Under the pieces are notes generated by a model that was given only the letters and a program-made list of their open reading frames with translations, was not told the DNA's origin and did no database searches. A stretch of DNA of 20,205 nucleotides, taken from assembly GCA_937951695.1 (NCBI GenBank), contig CALFBL010000354.1, positions 1-20,205 of the forward strand, in the 5' to 3' direction. The first letter of the stretch is position 1. Each line of letters begins with the position of its first letter. The translations under genes were made by a program, and so were the position numbers. Positions 15,148 through 20,205 of this stretch are shown piece by piece. This stretch comes from an uncultured Granulosicoccaceae bacterium. Lineage in GTDB: Bacteria; Pseudomonadota; Gammaproteobacteria; Granulosicoccales; Granulosicoccaceae.

Positions 15148-15169
15148 GGGGCAGCCAAGGGGCAGCCAA
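15148..15169. repeat. Perfect 11-bp tandem duplication
   Basis: GGGGCAGCCAA is present twice head to tail (15148-15158 and 15159-15169). It lies inside the non-annotated gap, and would shift any frame through it by 11 bases, which argues for non-coding or decayed sequence. Confidence 0.85.
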
Positions 15170-15342
15170 GAACGCTTCATGCTGTTAGCCATGTGGCAGG
15201 AAATCATTCCGATGATGTGCCACTGAAGCTCTATTTTCGCAATGAAACGCTGGGTTTCAGCGCCTTCTTGGTATACGCGCGCGTAAGTTTCGCGCAAACC
15301 AAGCCGATTTATGGGCGTCTTAGCGACTAAGTACGCGCTCTC

Positions 15343-15393
15343 TTTTACTTCTGTGTAAACCAATGTGAATTATGGTTTGGCGGTGCGCATAAT
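15343..15393 (+). promoter_or_regulatory. Conserved promoter region of the first LYWE-tailed protein gene
   Basis: TTTTACTTCTGTGTAAAC (15343-15360) matches the element at 17850-17867 upstream of the paralogous gene in 16 of 18 positions. Without gaps, a second shared block TGGCrrTG (15378-15385) and an ATAATC box (15389-15394) follow at the same spacing. CATAAT (15388-15393) could be the -10 box; no good -35 is present, so the 18-base element is probably an activator site. An AAACCA/TGGTTT inverted repeat overlaps its right end. The start codon is 86 bases past the box. Confidence 0.6.
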
Positions 15394-15479
15394 CTTTTCG
15401 CGGCCAACATAGACCCCCGTCATCAGTTAACGAATTGCTCGTCAATGGGCGAGAACGAAATCATCCAGAGGTAAACATC

Positions 15480-15854
15480 ATGAATCTAGCTAGTTTGCGT
15501 AAACCAAAAAAAATCGCCGCCACAGCCCTTGTAGTGGCGAGTACCCTCATCATGCTACCGGTCGGTGCAGAAGAGTTAAGCTTTGGGCAGAGTTCTAGCG
15601 ACGCCCGGTTTTTGTCTGATTTGATTGGCACGCCGGGGATTCGTCTGGGTCAGGGTGAACTCGATGATTTGGCCCATTTCACTGACGATCTTGGTTTTGA
15701 CAACAACTCGGTTTATCAGCGATTGAACGCTGAAGACGATCGCCCGTTGCTTGGTGGCAACACAAATGTTGGTAATAAGATTCCTCCGCGACCGAACAAT
15801 CGAGGAACCCGTGCAACGTTTCGCTTGTCGAACCCGAGTCTGTATTGGGAATAG
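15480..15854 (+). CDS. Small exported protein with C-terminal RLSNxxLYWE motif (paralogue A)
   Basis: The 124-residue product starts at an ATG preceded by AGAGG at 15467-15471. The N-terminus is a clear Sec signal peptide: RKPKK, a hydrophobic core (about 12-27) and VGA at 28-30 before probable cleavage. The mature protein of about 94 residues has no cysteine, is polar, and opens with EELSFGQSSS. Its last 52 residues align with the protein encoded at 17974-18282: FxNxSxYxxLN, a GNK motif, then ATFRLSNPSLYWE at the very end. I recognise no family. The aromatic, acidic end (LYWE) is the best conserved part, which suggests a terminal strand or recognition tag. The promoter regions are shared too. 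Final location (periplasm, outer membrane or secreted) cannot be read from the sequence. Confidence 0.82.
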   Translation: MNLASLRKPKKIAATALVVASTLIMLPVGAEELSFGQSSSDARFLSDLIGTPGIRLGQGELDDLAHFTDDLGFDNNSVYQRLNAEDDRPLLGGNTNVGNKIPPRPNNRGTRATFRLSNPSLYWE

Positions 15855-16215
15855 CTGGGGGTGCATGTCAACGACAAGTTCAACCACCGAACCCTGACAT
15901 AACTAGAATAACCCAGTCTGAATGAACCTAGGGCGCAAAAAAATGCAATTCACTATAATCCGGCAAGACAATGAGATAACCGCGGCTGCGGTAGTTATTG
16001 AGCGGGCGAGCTCTAACGAGTCCGCAGATTCTGACGAAGTGGACGGCTCACGTGCGCCGCGCCGGACACCCCCTCCAGCGAATACCAACAGCACAAATAG
16101 GTGCCAGTAAATAGTCCGGAGCCCGCCTAACCACAAAAACCGTAAAGGCACGGTGGAAAGCTTCGATTCGAGTAACCCTTGACGAAGGTGGTACACGGCT
16201 GGCTAGATGCGCTTG
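15855..16215. other. Gap between convergent genes, no supported gene
   Basis: These 361 bases hold a perfect TATAAT (15954-15959) without a -35 box, and an imperfect inverted repeat near 15977-16000 (ATAACCGC against GCGGTAGTTAT). A 62-codon plus-strand frame at 15922 has no ribosome site and runs into low-complexity Asp/Pro/Thr-rich sequence. I found no convincing terminator for either flanking gene. Confidence 0.5.
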
Positions 16216-16452
16216 TTACAAACGCCCAGCGTCCCTTAGTATTGATTCCAATTGCTCGGTGCTTTCATGGTTGGAATCCAATGCATAGACGTAGGCGTTA
16301 GTCAAGTAGAAGTACGCGGCCACCGGATTTTCCGGAAAATTCAATGTAAACGCTTGATGATACAAGTTGACCAATGGGTGCAACGAGTCTGAATTCAAGT
16401 CGGCGTTCTGATGAGCTAGAACGAGAGCATCGTTCAGTTCTTCTGGCGTCAT
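16216..16452 (-). CDS. Small helical protein coupled to the Rieske oxygenase gene
   Basis: The 78-residue frame starts at an ATG whose last two bases begin the TGA stop of the oxygenase gene (ATGA, 16449-16452), a classic coupling arrangement. An in-frame start at 16485 would give a longer overlap and an N-terminus without support. The product (MTPEELNDALVLAHQNADLN, then LYHQAFTLNFPENPVAAYFYLTNA split over two turns) looks all-helical with a TPR-like rhythm, has no signal peptide and no cysteine. I do not recognise it. It may be an accessory or stability factor for the oxygenase; only position supports that. The next plus-strand stop is 361 bases away, so nothing else follows in this operon. 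Confidence 0.72.
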   Translation of the reverse strand: MTPEELNDALVLAHQNADLNSDSLHPLVNLYHQAFTLNFPENPVAAYFYLTNAYVYALDSNHESTEQLESILRDAGRL

Positions 16453-17603
16453 GGTTCCCCGCGGGTAACCTGTGACGCTACCCAATGGTGGAAGTTGTGC
16501 GTGGGAGAGTCCATGGCCGGAGAAAAGCGTCCGCCATCGAACTGTTCGCCGTAGCGTCCTCGCTGCATACCCTCGACAACGAAGATGTCTTCTTCAAAAA
16601 CGGTTTTCCACAGCTTGGCGTTTTCGGTTCTGTGCTGTCGACGTTGCAAATCATCGTCGGGTTTTTGTGCGTAGTAAAGTTCGATCTGCTCTCGGGTTTT
16701 GTCTTTTGATATCGGCTCGAGAACTATGCCGAAAAGATGATCCCGATGTACGCCCAGTAGCACGTTCGGGTACACGGCTATGTACTCAGCGCCTTTGTCC
16801 CAACGTGCGGACAGCCCTTCGAAGTCTGCAAAAACGTTGTTGTCAGTATCTGTTAATTGTTGGTACACCAATGTACCTTGGCCGGAGTAAGTGTCACGTT
16901 GCTCGATGTGATAGTGATCCTCTAATCGTGAGTAGCTGTTAAGGCCTGGGTGAACCCAGGGTAGGTGGTAACTTTCGCAGTAGTTTTCCACCGCCAGCTT
17001 CCAGTTAGTGTTGACTTCAAGCGTAAACGATGACTCCGGACCACCGTGAAAGTGCGGTTGGTCAAATTCCTTCCATCGAGACATCAGCTCTTGATGCGAT
17101 ATTTCGAAGTCTTGCATCGTCCCATCAATATTAACGAAGACGACATCGTGCCAGAGATAAGAGCGGATAGTGAACAGACCCAACTCTTCGGGACAAATGT
17201 TGGCGTGGGTGTTTTGTCCAGGGCCACCGACGTGCGGTGTGGTCTTTAAGTCTCCATTCAAGTCGTAGCACCAGCTGTGATATGGGCAGCGAATGATTCG
17301 TTTGATGTTCTTTGGCTTGTCAACCAGGATCATCCCTCGATGTCGACAGGTGTTCTGGAACACGTTGACGTTGCCGTCGTGATCTCTAACCATAAGCAAC
17401 GGCACGCCAAGAAACGTGACAGGTTTGGCGTCCCCTGGTTCGGGGATGTCTTTGCCAAAACCTATGCCCGTCCAGTTGGCGAACAACACGGTCCGTTTCT
17501 CCAGGTCGAAAACCTGATCACTGGTGTAATGCTCATTGGGTAAGCCCCGTGCGTTTTCAACAGGATTCATTACCGGCTTAAGCTGAATGGTTCTATCGCT
17601 CAT
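16449..17603 (-). CDS. Rieske non-heme iron oxygenase alpha subunit, quaternary-amine oxygenase-like
   Basis: The 384-residue protein is the catalytic subunit of a Rieske oxygenase. The [2Fe-2S] site is Cys86-x-His88, 17 residues, then Cys106-Pro-Tyr-His109. The mononuclear iron ligands are His213, His218 and probably Asp339 (FEEDIFVVEGMQRG). The residue that bridges the two metal centres in neighbouring subunits is Glu210 (ENYCESYH), where ring-hydroxylating dioxygenases have Asp; Glu is known from carnitine monooxygenase CntA. That and the overall pattern suggest a demethylase or monooxygenase for a quaternary ammonium or similar substrate such as betaine. I start at the ATG at 17603, preceded by AGGA at good spacing; the open frame continues upstream but is not Rieske-like. 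No ferredoxin reductase is encoded in the window. Confidence 0.9.
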   Translation of the reverse strand: MSDRTIQLKPVMNPVENARGLPNEHYTSDQVFDLEKRTVLFANWTGIGFGKDIPEPGDAKPVTFLGVPLLMVRDHDGNVNVFQNTCRHRGMILVDKPKNIKRIIRCPYHSWCYDLNGDLKTTPHVGGPGQNTHANICPEELGLFTIRSYLWHDVVFVNIDGTMQDFEISHQELMSRWKEFDQPHFHGGPESSFTLEVNTNWKLAVENYCESYHLPWVHPGLNSYSRLEDHYHIEQRDTYSGQGTLVYQQLTDTDNNVFADFEGLSARWDKGAEYIAVYPNVLLGVHRDHLFGIVLEPISKDKTREQIELYYAQKPDDDLQRRQHRTENAKLWKTVFEEDIFVVEGMQRGRYGEQFDGGRFSPAMDSPTHNFHHWVASQVTRGEP

Positions 17604-17973
17604 GGCATTCCTAATTCTCAGTGGTGCATGGCAAGCGTATCTTTGTGGTGTTTGCACGGTTTGCCAGTAAAGCGAAGCGTCCCGCATAGGGCCTGAGGGT
17701 GTCAAGCTCATTTGGGCGATTCTGCACCGCTGATAATCGAATTTTGGGCCCAGACTCAAATTCCAGCGAGATTCTGAGTATACGGCGGTGTAAGGTCTGC
17801 GTAATCCACACCCATATCAGGGCGTTTCAGCCTTACGCAGGACCTGTATTTTTACTTTTGTGTATACAGGTAATCAAAAGTGCCTGGCAATGTTGATAAT
17901 CAGTTCAGACCTTAGGAACGCCAAGTTCCACCGACTCAAACATTGATCTTCAATAGATTGAAGGATGAAGAAT
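17604..17973. other. Divergent intergenic region between the oxygenase and paralogue B
   Basis: These 370 bases contain the shared promoter region at 17850-17900 near their right end. The left part should hold the oxygenase promoter; I see no good -35/-10 pair there. Short frames in it have no recognisable content. Confidence 0.6.
17850..17900 (+). promoter_or_regulatory. Conserved promoter region of the second LYWE-tailed protein gene
   Basis: TTTTACTTTTGTGTATAC (17850-17867) is the counterpart of the element at 15343-15360. GATAAT (17895-17900) starts 45 bases after the element start, exactly as in the other copy, and TGGCAATG (17885-17892) also lines up. The element includes the palindrome TGTATACA (17861-17868). 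The start codon lies 73 bases past the box. No clear -35 is present. Confidence 0.6.
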
Positions 17974-18282
17974 ATGACCATCAAGAACACAGCCAGCCTG
18001 AAGACAGCCATCGCCACCGCAGCAGTGTTGGTGAGCGCAACAATCGCTTTGCCTGCCAGTGCCGCTGGGTTATCGCTGGGTTTACACAACGGCACCCCAC
18101 AGGTAGACGCACCTTCAAATGGTTTCGGTAACGGATCGGCCTACGAGCACCTGAACTTAAGTCGCGACAACATGCATTTTGGCGACAGCAAAACTGGCAA
18201 CAAGGGTCTGTTCTCTCAGTCAGGCTCAAGCAGCGTCAACGCTACGATTCGTCTTTCAAATACTGCCCTATATTGGGAGTAA
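17974..18282 (+). CDS. Small exported protein with C-terminal RLSNxxLYWE motif (paralogue B)
   Basis: The 102-residue product starts at the ATG at 17974, eight bases after the ribosome site AAGGA (17961-17965); an in-frame ATG at 17965 overlaps that site and is less likely. A typical signal peptide ends in ASA (28-30). The mature part (about 72 residues) begins AGLSLGLHNG, is rich in Gly, Ser and Asn and has no cysteine. It aligns with paralogue A over the last 52 residues: FGNGSAYEHLN, TGNK, and the terminal ATIRLSNTALYWE. The middle of paralogue A is missing, so the tail and the signal peptide are the constant parts. The family is unknown to me. It is convergent with the flavodoxin-like gene, with only 18 bases between the stops. 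Confidence 0.83.
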   Translation: MTIKNTASLKTAIATAAVLVSATIALPASAAGLSLGLHNGTPQVDAPSNGFGNGSAYEHLNLSRDNMHFGDSKTGNKGLFSQSGSSSVNATIRLSNTALYWE

Positions 18283-18300
18283 GGAATGAAGCGGAAATCT

Positions 18301-18771
18301 CTAGATGATTCCAGCTTCCAAACTGGCCGCGACCGTGGTTCCCAATTCGGCGCATTGGGCGATAAAAACCTCATCAAATTCACCCTTGCATAGTAAGGGC
18401 GGTTGAATTAATCGCCATTTCAGACCCGTTGTGATGCTTTCGATCGCACGTCTGGTGCCCGTTCCATCATGGCCGGCTCGCACATAAAATGCGAAGGGTA
18501 ATCCTTCGGTGCTCTCTAGGCAGTCATAATAACAGCGGTCAAATACGTCTTTTATTAAGCCCGCCATATAACCCAGGTTCTCCGTAGTGCCGATGATTAC
18601 CGCTTGAGCGGCTTTTATATCCACAGACGTTGTGTCCAGAGGGGAAAGGACTCGTACCGTTACGCCGGAGATATCGGGATCGTTTGCACCTCTAATCACG
18701 GCATCACGCATTCTCTGTGTGTTCTCCGAAGGGGCATGAGCCATGATGATCAACGTTTTTTGTTTTCGCAT
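18301..18771 (-). CDS. Flavodoxin-fold protein / NAD(P)H-dependent oxidoreductase
   Basis: The 156-residue protein has a flavodoxin-like fold. The first strand and phosphate-binding loop read TLIIMAHAPSENTQRM (6-21), where Ser and Thr would hold the FMN phosphate. The second flavin loop reads AVIIGTTENLGYMAGLIKDVFDRCYYD, typical of small flavodoxin-family reductases. The third strand FAFYVRAGHDGTGTRRAIESI fits the same family. There is no signal peptide, so it is cytoplasmic, and FMN binding is likely. Some relatives reduce quinones or flavins. It lies near a Rieske oxygenase that needs an electron source, but it is on the same strand with an oppositely oriented gene and about 700 bases between, so a partnership is only a guess. 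The start ATG at 18771 has no strong ribosome site. Confidence 0.85.
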   Translation of the reverse strand: MRKQKTLIIMAHAPSENTQRMRDAVIRGANDPDISGVTVRVLSPLDTTSVDIKAAQAVIIGTTENLGYMAGLIKDVFDRCYYDCLESTEGLPFAFYVRAGHDGTGTRRAIESITTGLKWRLIQPPLLCKGEFDEVFIAQCAELGTTVAASLEAGII

Positions 18772-18845
18772 AGGATTCTAAGCTTGCGGAAGACGGACTC
18801 TCAGGCTGGCTGTATGGATTGTTGTTGAGCACACACTAGAGTATC

Positions 18846-18855
18846 AGAATATTCT
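18846..18855. promoter_or_regulatory. Palindrome upstream of the flavodoxin-like gene
   Basis: AGAATATTCT is a perfect 10-bp palindrome 74 bases upstream of the start codon at 18771. It could be an operator, but a palindrome this short also occurs by chance. Confidence 0.25.
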
Positions 18856-18902
18856 ACGGTCTTAACTGCCTCATGCTGTGTGGCGTAACCTCTCTTTAGA
18901 GT

Positions 18903-19546
18903 CTACCGATTGAGAGCTCTGAAGTGATTGAGCGATGGATCGGCAAAGTTGTAAACTTCATGACGTTGTTAACTCGCGTGATTGATCAACCTGAGCGACG
19001 AATTTACAACGATGAGCGAGTGCTAGCGTCGGAGAAAATTGTCAGTCTGTTTGAACCGCGCACCGACATCATCGTCAAAGGTTTGCGCGATGTGTAGTTC
19101 GGTCACAAAGTGAATTTGGCGACGTAGCCGGATGGCTTTATAACCTACTGCAGAGTAGAGCGAGGTAATCTAGCAGACGCTTTGTTGTACATGCCGGTAC
19201 TCAATGCCAGCCAGAGCGATTACGGGGTAATTCCTCACTCGGCTGTTGCTGACGGTTGCTACGCGAGTCAAGCAAATGTGGCGTCAGCAAAAGCGCTAGG
19301 CGTTAAACGCAATGTCTTCAGTAAAATGGGTGGACTGACGCTGGTGGACATGGGCGTGAAGAAGACAACATTCGATCTTTTGCGCAGCTTTCGTGCCGGT
19401 GTTGAGGGCAATATATCGGAGCTTAAACGTGCATTTGGTGTAAGCAAGGCGAGCTGGAAAGGACACGATAGGGTTAAAGCCTTCGTCTCGTCGTCGGTGT
19501 TGAGAGCTACAACCTGATACGGTTGCGGGCTTGCCTTCGTCGGTGA
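18903..19546 (+). pseudogene. Decayed transposase, probably ISNCY-type, with two in-frame TAG codons and a frameshift
   Basis: Read in one frame from 18903, the sequence gives a transposase C-terminal half: FMTLLTRVIDQPERR, VLASEKIVSLFEPRTDIIVK, GHKVNLAT, VLNASQSDYGV, VADGCYASQANV, FRAGVEGNISELKRAFGVSK. The FEPxTDIIVK, DGCY and EGxIS segments recall DDE transposases of the ISNCY group. TAG stops interrupt it at 19095-19097 and 19125-19127; both would be Gln (CAG) codons after one C-to-T change. Near 19503 two extra bases (AG) shift the frame, after which SYNLIRLR continues to a TGA at 19544-19546, as expected for the family's end. The N-terminal half is missing and no terminal repeats are seen. 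A 111-codon frame from 19182 is still open but is only part of the gene. Confidence 0.8.
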
Positions 19547-19567
19547 TTAGAACTGACAGCGTTAGGC

Positions 19568-19681
19568 TCACTGAGCCCAGTTGTAGGCACAGAACGCTCG
19601 AATGGTTTTTCCCGAATGGGCTTGGGCCTGAATGATATCGGCCCACTGCTCGGGGCTGCGTCGTTTGGCTCGTTTTTTCAT
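19568..19681 (-). pseudogene. N-terminal fragment of an IS66-type TnpA accessory protein
   Basis: An ATG at 19681 opens a 37-codon frame: MKKRAKRRSPEQWADIIQAQ, then HSGKTIRAFCAYNWAQ and TGA. Its start and the SGxTxRAFC pattern match the small TnpA (OrfA, HTH) proteins of IS66-family elements, which are usually about 100 residues. The frame stops at the point where the neighbouring transposase remnant is approached (19546), so the rest was probably lost in a deletion or rearrangement. No tnpB or tnpC is near. Confidence 0.6.
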
Positions 19682-19989
19682 GCTCGGTCTCAACTGACAA
19701 TAGGAAGCCAGAGGGTCCTACGAACGTGAATTAACCTCAACATGTGCTGGGTAGAGCGTTTACAATACAAAAGCCAATAGTGTGTTATCAGGACTTTTGA
19801 CAGAATAAAGACACCTGCCTTCTGCGTGTAAAGTTAATGTCTGTTTTGTGAAATATCTACGAGCTGACGTGTTACTTCTAATTGGAGAGCTTTGTGATCG
19901 GTTGGGCCGATGAGTGTATTTAATGACATTCATCACGATGTTGCCTAGTGGCGTTCGTTGGTTTCTATAGCAAATTTACGCGGCGCTGC
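19682..19989. other. Gap beside the IS fragments and the rmlA end
   Basis: In these 308 bases I see no gene. TTGACA occurs at 19797-19802 (plus) without a fitting -10 box. TTTACA near 19759 has a poor partner. No T-rich hairpin follows the rmlA stop on the minus strand. Confidence 0.5.
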
Positions 19990-20205
19990 CTAAATGCTAG
20001 GTTTTATTAATCGCTGTAACGATTTGCCATAATCACTCTTTGCAAACAGCGCCGCTCGCCTCTCAAAAGCTTCTGCGGATATCCAGCCTTGCTCATAAGC
20101 GATCTCGTCTGGGCTGCCTACCTGCAGGCCTTGTCGTTTTTGAAGCGTTCTGACGAAATTGCCAGCTTCCAGTAGAGCGTCGTGTGTACCGGTATCCAAC
20201 CAAGC
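19990..20205 (-). CDS. rmlA: Glucose-1-phosphate thymidylyltransferase RmlA, C-terminal part (N-terminus beyond window)
   Basis: The last 71 residues of the protein are present; the gene continues past the right edge. WLDTGTHDALLEAGNFV, the VGSPDEIAYEQGWI segment with its conserved EIA/GWI, and the closing YGKSLQRL are diagnostic of RmlA (RfbA). The enzyme makes dTDP-glucose from glucose-1-phosphate and dTTP, the first step to dTDP-L-rhamnose and other dTDP-sugars for surface polysaccharides. The minus orientation means the gene is the last one toward this window, so its operon, if any, lies to the right. The end shows no sign of damage, though IS remnants lie only about 300 bases away. Confidence 0.95.
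   Translation of the reverse strand, partial: AWLDTGTHDALLEAGNFVRTLQKRQGLQVGSPDEIAYEQGWISAEAFERRAALFAKSDYGKSLQRLIKPSI

Larger units (their letters stand above)
14904..15479. other. Long gap with promoter region and uncertain open frames
   Basis: This stretch of 576 bases lies between divergent genes. It holds a possible promoter for the permease near 14931, an 11-bp tandem duplication at 15148-15169, and the conserved promoter of the small exported protein near 15343-15393. A minus-strand stretch of about 104 codons without a stop (15052-15363; TTG at its 5' end) has protein-like composition (for example MISCHMANSMKRSWLPLG). I recognise no family, and there is no ATG or ribosome site, so I do not call it. 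A degraded mobile or repeated sequence is possible. Confidence 0.5.

Noticed and set aside
15922..16110. 62-codon plus-strand frame after paralogue A
   Set aside because: No ribosome site, low-complexity C-terminal half, and a similar-length frame on the other strand; no similarity to the LYWE proteins.
16472..16942. 156-codon plus-strand frame opposite the Rieske oxygenase
   Set aside because: Antisense to a gene with complete Rieske and iron-ligand motifs; composition is rich in Arg, Cys and Ser.
17885..17900. Sigma-54-type promoter from TGGCAATG and TTGATA
   Set aside because: The GG and GC dinucleotides are not at the fixed 10-base spacing that sigma-54 needs, and the other copy lacks TTG.
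19296..19700. 134-codon minus-strand frame across the IS remnants
   Set aside because: It joins the antisense of one transposase remnant to the start region of another; the real reading of the right-hand part is the IS66 TnpA fragment in a different frame.

Overview
The window looks like chromosomal DNA of a gammaproteobacterium, probably marine or aquatic; I cannot place it to genus. The case rests on an unbroken housekeeping block (hslV-hslU-DUF971-ubiE-ubiJ-ubiB) in the order known from many Gammaproteobacteria, with proteins that read as direct orthologues of the E. coli ones, followed by a full-length UvrD. All coordinates and alignments were made by eye; no search was run.

Layout. 1-1495 (minus): most of a PilZ-like protein, running off the left edge. 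1601-6904 (plus): tightly packed operon for the HslVU protease, a DUF971 protein and three ubiquinone-synthesis proteins (UbiE, UbiJ, UbiB). 6951-7259: small acidic protein of unknown function. 7328-9502: uvrD. 9586-10665 (minus): OmpA-type outer-membrane lipoprotein. 11025-13977 (plus): three-gene light/flavin module. It holds a photolyase-like protein without the usual N-terminal antenna domain, a 59-residue DUF2256 zinc-ribbon protein, and a full-length but divergent photolyase/cryptochrome homologue. Both junctions are 4-base GTGA overlaps. 14028-14903 (minus): EamA/DMT permease.

From about 14.9 kb the window becomes accessory in character, with long gaps, small genes and IS debris. Two paralogous small exported proteins (15480-15854 and 17974-18282) end in nearly the same C-terminus (RLSNxxLYWE). 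Their upstream regions share an 18-base element and an ATAATC box at identical spacing. Between them, on the minus strand, lie a Rieske-type oxygenase with a quaternary-amine-oxygenase-like active site and a coupled 78-residue protein. A flavodoxin-fold protein follows (18301-18771, minus). Then come a decayed transposase with two in-frame TAG codons and a frameshift, a fragment of an IS66-type TnpA, and the C-terminal end of RmlA (minus), which suggests a nucleotide-sugar/polysaccharide locus to the right.

The two best candidates for something undescribed are the flavin module, whose two photolyase-like members have complementary departures from the canonical fold and active site, and the LYWE-tailed exported protein pair with its shared promoter.
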